64,000 bases of DNA, taken from NCBI RefSeq assembly GCF_020509005.1, contig NC_063018.1:2666001-2730000 (forward strand), read 5' to 3'. Under the pieces are notes generated by a model, which saw only the letters and a list, made by a program, of their open reading frames with translations, was not told the DNA's origin and searched no databases. Below, in pieces: positions 43,458 to 54,140 of this stretch. A program made the translations under genes and the position numbers. The stretch comes from Fulvia fulva. Its lineage: Eukaryota > Ascomycota > Dothideomycetes > Mycosphaerellales > Mycosphaerellaceae. Numbering within the stretch: the stretch's first letter is position 1; each line of letters begins with the position of its first letter.

Positions 43458-46400
43458 GTATCCCCCCTCCCAAAACACGCCTTAGTCCTCTAAGCGTTAT
43501 CCGCCTTATAAGGCCACTTGCCTATCGAGCTCTATAATCGCGCGAACGCCTAATTATCCTCTAGTGCCCTATCGTCATCCGATAACATCGCATTCGCTCT
43601 ATTAAGACTATCCTCGACCGGCTTCCTTCGAGAAACATATTGCCTAGTTAGCTAGCTTACCCTAGACCTACGTCTATCTTTAGCTAGTACTCGCGTATAC
43701 CCCTTATAACTAAAGTTAGGTATCATTATAGGCTCTATAGGCTCTACTCGAGTATCGAATATATACGGAGCAGATTCTATTAGAGGTAAGGCTCGAGGCG
43801 ACTCATTCGTAACGGTGTCTTTCGGAATGACCCTGATCGTGTTAAGCCCGAGCACCTTAGTAGCTAGTAGGGACTAGTCAGATAGAGCTACGAAGCCTAT
43901 AGGCGTAGAAAACTCCGGCCGGTTATAGTGAAAGTCTATAATAGCGGCGGCCGCGTGTTTAAGTATGTCCTCTATAAGTTACTAGGTCTTACTATCCTCT
44001 TCGTTCTAATATTCAGCCCATTTCACCTTATACTATATATCTACCTTACGCTTATGCCCCTTCTTTGCCTTGCCTACCCGCTTACGGGTATATATATTAA
44101 GGATCTTTTCTACCTCGTATATATACGTAGGTGCTACTACTATATCGGCTACTACATTAGCCTCGGTAGTGTTAGGTTCGATAGTTATCGGTAGTAGCGG
44201 CGCTAGATACTACCCTTTAAGTAGTAGGAAATCGGGGTGGTCGGCTCGTTATAGTAGTAAGGTATAGAAGTAGTTATTAAGTCCTACTAGAGCGTCTAAT
44301 AGTTTCAGTCGATAAGAGAGTCTAGCCGGTATAACTTCCGTAATCTAGTAAGGGCCGGCATATTTCCTGTCTAGCTTCTTAGATAGTCGAGTCGTACGGA
44401 TGTTCTTAGTACTAAGATATACCTAATTACCTACCTTATAGTCTAGAGGAATGCTTCGGTAGCGGTTTACTACTTCTACTTAGAGAGCTTATAACATTCG
44501 TATATTCTCTTAAAGGTACTTATAAAGCTCGCAAATTCGACGTATAAAGGTTTCTACTAATCGCGTATCTAGTCGCTAGAGAGTGGTCAGTCCTCCCTCC
44601 TTTCTAGCGTTCAGGTCAACTCGCTCTATAAACTTAGGGTTGTAGCCTAAGGTAGTATAGAACGGCGACACACTAGTAGTCTCGGACAGGTGATTATTAA
44701 TCGCGAACTAAGCAAGGCATAGCCATTCTGCCTAGTCATCCTATACCTTATTAGTAAATATACGAAGATACTATTCTATCGCCTAGTTAGTACGTTTTGA
44801 CTATCTATCAGTTTCTAGGTAATACAAAGAACTTAGCTTACGATTTGGACGGAGCATCTTATAGTGTTTCTTCTAGAAGGTAGTAACCTACTACTTACTA
44901 CGGTCTGATATAATAGTAGTAGGAAACCCGCGCCGACAGAACATATGTTTAAGGAAAAGCCTTGCCGTATTCTGTGCTGTCATTACGCTAATAGGGATCA
45001 GCTCGACTTCCTTAGTAAGCCTATTAGTAACGGTTATAATGTTGTTATAGACTATACCGTTAAGAGTACTATCTAGGAGTCCGATAACGAAGTCGACTAC
45101 AATATGTTTTTAAGGCCGATCTAGAATAGGAAGTAGCTATAATAATCCTAGTGGCTAGGAGTGTAGAGATTTTGTTATACGGTAGGTACGGCAATTCGCG
45201 GTATATCTACGTACGGATCTCGCTAATCTAGGCTAGTAGAATTTACGTACTACGAGTTTATAAGTACGAGCTTGTCCTAGATAGCCTACTACTAGAGCGT
45301 CATAGTTTATCTTGATTATCCTAGTCTATAAGGCTTAGTCATTTAGTACCTATAAGCTCTAGCCGTCGTATTGATTTCGAATATATAGTAGGTCGCTATC
45401 TACTTTATAGTATACTAGGTGAATCTTCGCTCTCTATAGTAGTGTAGGAGTACGGTCTTTCTATAGGTCCTTAATCGCGGTCTTAGGCTCGTTATCGGTT
45501 ACGTACGCCGTCGACATTCGATACTCGAGTTCGGCTTCCCGTTGACTTTTACGCGTCGCCGGTTGTTTAGTAGGCGTATCTCGTTCTATAGGTATAAACT
45601 CTTTAGCTTTAGGGTCTAGCTATACTATTTCCTCTTCTTCCGGCGCATCTTCTACTATTACCTATAGTAAGGCGATCTTAAGGAATCGCTTAGGAGGTAG
45701 CAATGTCTAATGCTAATACTAGTTCCGAGGGTCGTTCACCCCCTACGGAAGGTCCTAGCTACGTCTCGTTAGGCTATCTAGCTTTGTACCTTAAAGTCCT
45801 AGACGGTATATTATCTTAAAGTTGAACTGTAATAAGAACTTAGCCTAACGCGCTTGTCGCCGATTTAGCTACTTTGTCGTTATAAAGTATTCTAGGTTCT
45901 TTAGTTAGTATAAATCTTAACTAGCTATAAGTCCTTATTATCTGCCTCGTAGGCGAGCTCGGGTCTCTATTCCTCAAAAGCCTTAATAATAGCTAATAGT
46001 TCCTTATTATAGATTTTATAATTACACTCCTATAGACTTAACCTCTTCGAGTAGAAGGCTATAGGATGTAGTATACTATTCTCGTTATACTACGAAAGTA
46101 CGCCGGCGTTTATAAAATCTAAAGAATCTGTCTCTACTACTATTTCCCTACCTAGTATATAATGTACAAGTATGCCGGCTTTGCTAAACGTAGCTTTCAA
46201 ATTGTTAAAGGCTCGTTAGTAATCTAGTAACTATTAAATCCTTCTGTTCTTATGATTGCTTAGTCCGTCCGACTTGGTCAGGTTTGTAAGAGGAGTAGCT
46301 ATACGCGAAAATGCTTCGATAAACCGCCTATAGAAGTTAGTAAATCTAAGGAAGGCCTACACATCCTTTAGGTTCTTAGGAGCTTCCTATATCTAAATAT

Positions 46401-49400
46401 ATTCGAGTTTCTCGGGGTCTATCTCGATACCGTTAGGGGTTATAATTAGCCTAAGATACTTCACCTTCTATTAGTAGAATTCGCTTTTATCGATGTCTAC
46501 TATAAGCCCTACATCGCGTAGCTTAGTAAGAACCTTCCGTATGTATTTAATATACTCCTCTAAGGTGTTACTAAAGATAAGTACGTTATCTAGGTAGGCT
46601 GACATAAAGTCGTCTAGGTATTCTTATATAACCTTATTAATATATAATTAGAACGATACTAGTCCGTTATATAAGCCGAATAGTAATACTAGACACTCGT
46701 AGATACCGTATTGTGTCGTAAACGCCGTTAACTACTCGTACCCTTTAGCTATCCGTAATTTGTTAAAGGCTACTATAATGTCTAGCTTCGTAAAGTACCT
46801 CTTACCGTATATACGGTTAAGCGTCTCTTATATTAAGGGAATCGGATACCGGTTCTTAATAGTAATCGTATTTAATCCTCTATAGTCGATATAAACACGT
46901 AGCCTACCTCTAGGCTTACGTACTACTAGTACTAGTGTAGGAGACTAGCTCGTCTTTTACCCTACTTTCCGTACCTTCCCTTTAGATATTTACCCGTATA
47001 GCTATTTCTTAACTGCCTCGTTCTCCTTCTTAGCTAGGCCGTAGGGCTTACGGTATAGTAGCTCTTATAGACTATTAGGCTTAATATAAATCTCATAATC
47101 TACGCCTAGTCGGTAAGGTAGGAGTCCTTTATAATCCTTAGCTAAGAAAGCGTCCGTAATATCGTAGTATATCGGCGGCAATTTCTCCTTCGGGTTATAA
47201 TTGAACTACTTGTTCAAGAATTAGTCTAGATTATTAGTAGCTATTATACTTAGCTTAAGCTCTCCGCCGTCGCTCTTACGCCTAGTAGGTATAATATAGA
47301 AGTACTTAGCCCTAGGCCGGTACGCGTATATCCCCTACGCGCGTTAAGAAACGCCCTAGTAGTCTACTTCTTTATCGTCTATGTCTTCTAGGTTATATAA
47401 TAAGACGTTTAGCTCTACCCCTCCTACTATAAAGCTCGCTACTTCTCTAGTAAAGGGCTCTAGTCTGTACCGTACTAGTGCCTACTTCTTCTTCTCGCGG
47501 TAGTTTAGGGATTATACTATTATCGATGTCTTATTCTATAGATAGTAACTAAAGCAGTAATCCGATCTAAATACTACCTCGCCTTTCTCCTAGAAGATGT
47601 TTAGGTTATACGCTATAAGCTACGGTAGGCTAAAGACGATGTTATATTCGAGGTCGGTAATATAGTATAACATTTGCTCGTAATAACCGCCGATAACTAC
47701 GTATATAAGGGCCGCGTATATGATCTGCCGCGTAGTGGCCGTTCTATCTCCTAGTATTAGTCGTCGGCTCTACGTTAAAGGGATTAGGGGTATTATATAT
47801 TTACGTATAAATTTCTAGGTAAGAAAGAGAGAGGTAGAAGTAGAATCTATAAGGCCTCGAGCCTTTCTATATTATATTATTACGAGTAATACTATATAAG
47901 GGTATATAGCTAGCTATTACTTATCTAGTACGTATACCGATATCTTAAGCTCCTTACTATAGTCTATTACCGTCTCTTACATTCCGTGTCTCTTAATCTT
48001 ATACTCTTTCTATCCTAGGATGTTCGGGTAACTACTATCTACTACGCTTAGGTAGCGGTCGTGCTATTTCCCTACTACGGATCGGCGGCTAGGGAACTAA
48101 GGTTTACGTTCGGATTCGGCGTAGTATCACGTAGACGCGGTAGGCGGTAGTCGCTATCATACCTATATATTAGGTATTTAGGGTTAGTCGATACGTAAGA
48201 ACCTATACGGTAGCGGTAGTACTTACCCTACTTCTTAAGGTCTTCGCGCTACTTACGGTTAAGCGTAGGTAGGTTCTATAGATATGTCGGTAGATCCTCC
48301 TTCTTCTTAGTACTAGCGTACTATAGTAGGCGCTATACTAAGGCACCTACTATACCGGTAGTAGTACTAGTAACTACGTTACCGTTATTCTAGTTATTCT
48401 AGCCGCTATTACCGTTCGAGTTACTATTACTACGGGGGCGCTCCTTCTACGGGTATAGTCGATCTGTCTCGTAGAAGCTCTCGTCTAGTATAGTATACTC
48501 CTCGATAACGTCTTATATACTATCTAGTCGGCGGTCGACTTCGCGGTCGCCGAAGGTCTTAATAAAGTACTTACGGTTTAGTCGGTTACGGAATAGTATA
48601 AGCTCGGTCTTATCGGTCTATAATATCTAGGCGCGTAACTTCGAGTAGCGGGTATAGAAGGCTATAAAGGTTTCGACTTGTTCTTACTTATAGGTAGTAA
48701 TATTAACTATAGCCTTAGTTTCTTTATTACGTATACTATATTAGCGTATTATCTAATCTAATAACTCTTCTCTAGTCTTAAACTCGTTAAAGGACTACTA
48801 TCTAGGTATAGGGATCCTCGGCTTAATGCTTCGCTAAGGATCACCTTACGTCTACCTATATACGAAGCGTAGACTATCTACCTAAGTACGGAAGGTTACT
48901 ATAGTTAGCTTTAGGAGAACACTACTATACTAGCTATCGAAATTAGGGTCGTTATCGTTCTTAAAGTACTTAGGGTTAGGCACACCCTTACTAATCTCTA
49001 TACCGCGAGTAAGGGTACGGTTAATAGTAAAGAGACGTTCTAGAAGGTCAACTAGTAGTGTCTAGGTACGGGTATTATGTATTCTCGAGTCACGACTATT
49101 ATTAGGTCCTAGTCGCGGACGGTCATTATCACGTCCTCGGCTATTATTACTACGGTTATCGTCGTCTCTTTCGTTATTACTACTACCGCTACCGCTACCT
49201 CTACTAGTAGCTTCGCGATACCTACGTATTAGCTACTCGAGTAAGGTCTCGCGTAGGCGGGAACGAGAGGGTCGGCGGCCTAAGCGGCCCCTACCTCCGT
49301 TCTATATAGTATCTCCTACCTTAAGCCGAGCCTTTAGGTTATCGACTTCTTATTATAGGGCCTAGTTCTTCGCCTTAGTATCTTATGCCTTCTTCTTCTC

Positions 49401-50068
49401 CTTCTCGTAGATCGCGCGAAACTGCTTATATAGGTTATTAGCTTCCTTATATTTCTTCTCTAGCTCTTATAACTTAGCTAGGTCGTAATCCTTCTTCCTC
49501 TTAAGATCTACTACTATTTTCTATATAACAAGCTCTTCACTTCGTAGTATCTTATAAATACGGTCGTATTGAGTATATAGCGTAGTGTACTAGGTATTCT
49601 AGAGGTCGTTAGCTCGCTCTATTATATCGAGTTGTCTGCCCTTAGTAATCGCTATATTAACTACTTATAGTACGAAGTCGTAGGTAGTCTTCGGGTATTA
49701 GGATATAAGGGTCGTAAGGTTGTCTAGGGTAACATTCTAGTATTCGGACACGAGAATATGTTCTACCTCGTCGAGTAATAGATATACCTCGTCTAGGTCG
49801 CCGCCTAGGTTCTCTTCGAGCTTGAACTCGAACAGTTCTATAAAGTTAATCTTACTACCTTCTTCTCGCTCGAAGGCCTTCTAGTAAGCTTTATTAATCT
49901 CTTATTATAGCGCGACACCGGTGTCTACTATAACCCGCCGGTTATCGTCCTATATCTAACTCTAAGGAAAAGAGGAGAGGTCGGGGAAAAGAGATATACG
50001 CTACTTACTTTTGCCCTTAGGCTTAGGTAGCGGTAGTATACCGCCGTTTGCTATTTATAAAGTTATAT
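43458..50068 (-). pseudogene. Gypsy-1 gag-pol, copy 3
   Basis: Mirror of 5,429-11,950. The C-terminal tail piece 43,652-43,855 differs from 11,642-11,845 by one residue in 67, and 44,070-44,267 (antisense reading) is identical to 11,230-11,427. The chromodomain lies at about 43,910-44,125, integrase at about 44,520-45,310, RNase H at about 45,790-46,200, RT at about 46,300-47,040 (complement of '[10 protein letters not shown]' near 46,880), and gag to about 50,068. In the RT part this copy carries additional TpA changes relative to copy 1. Dead copy. Confidence 0.85.
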
Positions 50069-50304
50069 TATCTAGGTTCGGGGGAGGCGTAACGGTACCT
50101 ATATCCTGACTATCTACGAGCGCGCGACTACCTACTAATAATATCGCCGCGTTACGTTCTCTAGGTATCTATACGCTATACGCCTTACCGTATTCTATAT
50201 TCTAATACGACTCTACGCGTTCTCGAGTTCTACGGTTCTGTCTATTCCTATTATTACGCGTCCCTTGCCTAGATCCGCGATCTAGGTAGGGTAGTAGAGC
50301 AAAC

Positions 50305-50488
50305 TATAAGGGCGCGCGTACTATAGGGTCCGAACGAGATAATTATTGTTCTACGAAGCTACGAAAGAGGAGCGCGAGGCGCGGCGAAGTTATAAAGTAA
50401 AGCTAAGCCGCGCTAACCCGATACGGAAGGTCCGCGGTTTAGCCGGGCCGACGTAGCTATAGTAAGGGGTTGCGGGCTACCCGTAATA
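50305..50488 (-). repeat. Gypsy-1 5' LTR, copy 3
   Basis: 184 bp. The palindromic hairpin and primer region lie at about 50,268-50,304, as in copies 1 and 2. Confidence 0.9.
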
Positions 50489-51183
50489 ATACGGATACGA
50501 TTAAACGTAGCGATAACATCTAGCTTAGTAAACTATTACGCGCTATATACGATCTAAGGTCTCTTAAAATAGTAGAATCGGGTAGCGACTCTTTGTCGTA
50601 AGCGCGTTTAGAGCTCTATAGTCTACGTATACTCGTAGCCCTCTACCCGGCTTTTTAACTATTAGAATAGGTACTACTACTAGTAATACGCTTCTCTAGA
50701 TAAAACCTTTCTTAAGTTAGTCGTCGATCTACTTCTTAATCACCTCGCTCTCCTCCTATAGAGAAGGAGTATAGTCTTCGAAATAGCGGTGTCTAACTAT
50801 TCTTTAGCTTAATCTTATAGTCTACGCTAGGCCGTCGCGGTAGGACCTTATCTACTTCCTTACGGCTAAATAGCCTAGCTATTTCCCTAAACTCTACTAG
50901 TAACAAAGGGATAGGATCCTAGTCTTTGTCCTTACCGTTTATAAAACTTTAATAATCGTTAGCTAATATAGTAGAGGCGTTAAGTTGCCGCTAGGTGTAG
51001 TTACCCTAGGGCTTCTCCTATCTATCTATATTTTCTTAAGTATTAGTATCTACTAATATCGTCGCGCTGTCTCCTAGTACTAGCTTCGCTCTTATACCGA
51101 AAGCCTTTAGTATATACGCGGATAGCGGGTCTCGGGCGACTTACTTATTAAGATCTTCTTTCGGATTAAACATCTATATTATA
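50489..51183 (-). pseudogene. Gypsy-2 protease/RT fragment, copy 1
   Basis: Minus-strand translation across stops gives 'LFSRKEVDKVLPRRPSVD' (linker before RT), 'EVIKK', then RT motifs '[18 protein letters not shown]', '[13 protein letters not shown]' and 'FTKLDVIATFNRIRI', stopping exactly at the Gypsy-1 LTR. RT motifs B to E and RNase H are absent; the integrase resumes only at 38,520. On the right it ends with TTATA, the target duplication of Copia-3. Confidence 0.82.
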
Positions 51184-51418
51184 TATTAAGATATAGTATC
51201 TTAAAGGGAGTCAACAATTAGGAAGTGATCTAGTAGCCTAAGGTATCTACGATAACTTAGCTTATAGGGAGATACCTTCTCTCCCCTTTAGCTTAGATAG
51301 ACATCTAATATAATCAATATATTAGTTCCTAATATATTGCTATATACTAGTGCTATTAGTTAGTTAAAGATTGATCTCTTACTCTACTCCGCTACTATCT
51401 ACCCGTACCTATTTAATA
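51184..51418 (+). repeat. Copia-3 5' LTR
   Basis: 235 bp; starts TATTAAGATATAG where the 3' LTR has TGTTAAGATATAG, a direct view of TG to TA mutation at the terminus. Confidence 0.92.
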
Positions 51419-51433
51419 GGTTATAAGCCCGGG
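51419..51433 (+). other. Copia-3 primer-binding site
   Basis: GGTTATAAGCCCGGG immediately after the LTR; as in Copia-1 and Copia-2. Confidence 0.75.
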
Positions 51434-53940
51434 TTTATATAGGAATAAGAGCAACCTATATTAGTATAGGTTACTTATATCCCTTACTATCGTAGTAGAA
51501 AATATCTAGGAATTAGAAGTCTACCCCGTCTATCCTATTAAGGAGCTTAGTTCGATACTAAGTAATAGGTAACCTAGACAAGGACTCTATACGGCTTACT
51601 TAAAGCCAATACCTTAAAGATACTCTATAGGTAGAACTATATCGAGATACTATTAAGAAGGACTTCAAGTAAGTCATTTGAAGCTCTACTAGGAGAGACA
51701 GACCTATGTCCTAGCCCTAAGACCTCTTCTTTACTTTACTAAGTAGGCCTTAGTATCTATACCTACGAACTTTTCTATTCTATACTAGAAGCCTTAGTAG
51801 GATCTAAGCTACTACTTTAGAATATATACACCTTATTTCATTATATCCAATCTATTATAGATTTATACTAAGAGAAGATAGAGGAGAATAGAGGCAAAAT
51901 CCTAATTCTTAGGAGGGACAATTAGAAGAGATAGTTCAACCTTTAGAGATATAAGATAGAGAGCTAATTAGCATTCTTTATAATTGATGACCTAATAGAA
52001 GTGTCTTTTAATAACTTTAAGGGCAAGACTCTGAAACTCTAAGAAGAGGGTATAACTAAAGAGATCCTTAATACGCTAATATAGACAAGACATAATGTAG
52101 TATACAACTTCAGTATCCTTAGTAGGATTATAGAAGAAGATGAATTTGAGCTTAAGGGCTTATATAAATCTAGAAGAGCTACTAAGAAGTAGGTATATCT
52201 CTAGAACAAGTATAGCTAGGTGCTACTAACCTATATATATAAGCTTATAAAGCAATTTGTGACCTTTAAGATAAGTAAAGAGTTCACTATTAGATCTATA
52301 TAGACACACCTAGTTTCTCTTTAGAAAAAGTATTACTAATGTTAACCTAGAGGGTTAGTATTATAGGAAAGCTAATATAAGGATAACCTAGCTCTTAAGC
52401 TCACTACTACCTAACTACTATATATCTAGGGATACTATTATAGCTTAGCTAAAGATAGATCATAAAAGGACCTTAAAGATCCTTAAAGCTTAAGAAGCTA
52501 GGTTAGATCCCTCTTAGGCTAAGTATAGTATAGTAGCCACCTAGGTCAAGCCCTTAGGTCTAGCAAGACTACTCTCCTACCTTCTCTATAAGAAGGATTA
52601 TCTAATCAAGGACTGCCTTAGTCTACCTAAGGTAAGAAAGGTCCTTAGATCTTATTCCTAACTACTATCTTCCTAGAATATAACATATATTAAGAAGAAG
52701 AGAACTCTACTACCTACTTTAAGGAGGACACTAAGAGAGAAGTCCTCTATAGAGGAACTTAAGAAAATAGTAAAGAAACTCAGCTCTAATATACTATTAC
52801 TCTAGAAGAACTAGGCCTAGTCTTATACCTCTAAAGTAAAGAAGACTAGAAAAGGTTTTTCCGCCTAAGAGTCACGTGACTTATACAGCTCATCCCTAGA
52901 GACAATGTCTGATAATAATGAGTATAATGAAGTGGCTTACTCAACTATAGAAGTCTAAGGCAAGTTCCCCTCGTTAGAGTAGTTACTTAAATCCTATACT
53001 TTATCCTATATAACTAACTAAAGCTACCTCTTTAGATCTATAACTCCCTTAATAAGGAAGAAATAGATCAAAGTAGGAGGTAGGTTTTTATTAGCCACTT
53101 ATATTAGGAATGTAGAGATGAGTAGGAGAGCTAGTAGAAAAGTTGTTTTAGAAGATGTCCTACTTATACCTAAGCTAGGAGTAAACCTGGTTTTATAGAA
53201 CTAGTTTAGTAAGTAGTTTAGTATTCAACCTCTATCATTTTCTCTTATTTCCTCCTCTAGTAAGACTATTGTCTAGACAAGGCTCCTTAGGGGGGTTCTA
53301 TTCATTAACAAGATTTCTCCTCTCCTATAAGAACGGGCATATTACTCATTATATACACTGCTAATAGAGAATGCCTTTGTGACTACTTAATTAGAGACCG
53401 ACCTAAAGTAGTAGGAGCTTTAGTATAGAAGATTTGTATACTTTAGGAAGAATTTGCTCTAGAATCTTTATAAGGTAATAGACTTAAAAGAACCTATTCC
53501 TATCCCTAAGGATAGCTTTCACTAGTATAGAGTATGTTTAATAGTAAAGATAAAGAAGTATAAAGGCAAAGTTATAGAGAGAAGACCTAAAAGACTTGCC
53601 CTTATATCTATTAACATATATAGCCCACTACTAATCTTAAGACTAGGATTTAAATACTAGCTTAAGATTATTAACAACTTCTCTAGGAAGAAGTGGACCT
53701 TTCCTCTTAGGACAAGAGAAGATGCTCTAGTTACTCTCTAGAACTAGAAGATCAAAGTAGAGAGGAAATTATTAGCGTAGCTAAAAGTAGTAAGGCTTAA
53801 CAATACAAAAGAACTTATTGTATTAGTGAAGTAGTAGGAGAAGGATTTAGGGATTCGGCTCGAGCCGACTAAGGTATATAACTATCTATAGAATAGACTA
53901 GTTAAGAGGTCAATATAAACCTTAGAGGACTCTATAATAG
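51434..53940 (+). pseudogene. Copia-3 leader, gag, protease and integrase start
   Basis: Leader to about 51,885 with no gene visible. Gag from about 51,886, read across stops, gives 'LAFFIIDDLIEVSFNNF', 'TRHNVVYNFSILSRIIEED' and 'LLTYIYKLIKQFVTFKISK', parallel to Copia-1 gag. Protease near 52,980-53,020 ('LLKSYTLSYITNQ', compare 'LLDSCASSHITDQ'). GAG-pre-integrase near 53,430-53,580 and integrase ('LISINIYSPLL', near 53,605) follow. The coding sequence is cut at 53,940 by Tad-A and resumes at 58,888. Many TAG/TAA stops. Confidence 0.8.
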
Positions 53941-54050
53941 ATAGATAGATTATTCATTCGCCTGTTTTTAGTGCCCTATGGCCTATGCAGGTCTCTCGCT
54001 ATTTAGGTCTATTTGTGTAGGTAGGAAACCCGATTAACGGATGAAAACCT
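53941..54050 (-). other. Tad-A conserved 3' UTR end and (ATCT)n tail
   Basis: On the element strand: AGGTTTTCATCCG, CGGGTTTCCTACC, TGCATAGGCC, AGGGCACTA, AACAGG, then ATCT repeats up to the junction. Tad-B and Tad-C share this order of blocks. A candidate RNA element recognised by the ORF2 reverse transcriptase. Confidence 0.65.
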
Positions 54051-54140
54051 CCTCGTCTTTGCCCTCCTCGTTCTTTCCTGTCTTGTCCTTTCGTTCTCCT
54101 TCCTTCAGGGTACGCTAGTGTCATGGTTGTTACCCTATGA

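Larger units (their letters stand above)
43274..50488 (-). mobile_element. Gypsy-1 chromovirus, copy 3 (mismatched flanks)
   Basis: 7,215 bp with 184-bp LTRs (43,274-43,457 and 50,305-50,488). The 3' side is flanked by the Copia-1 fragment and GCCTA (inverted), but the base after the 5' LTR starts Gypsy-2 RT sequence with ATACG. The two flanks therefore do not match. The last kilobase at the 3' end is almost identical to copy 1, while the middle and 5' parts differ more. This suggests recombination or conversion between two Gypsy-1 copies. Confidence 0.9.
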
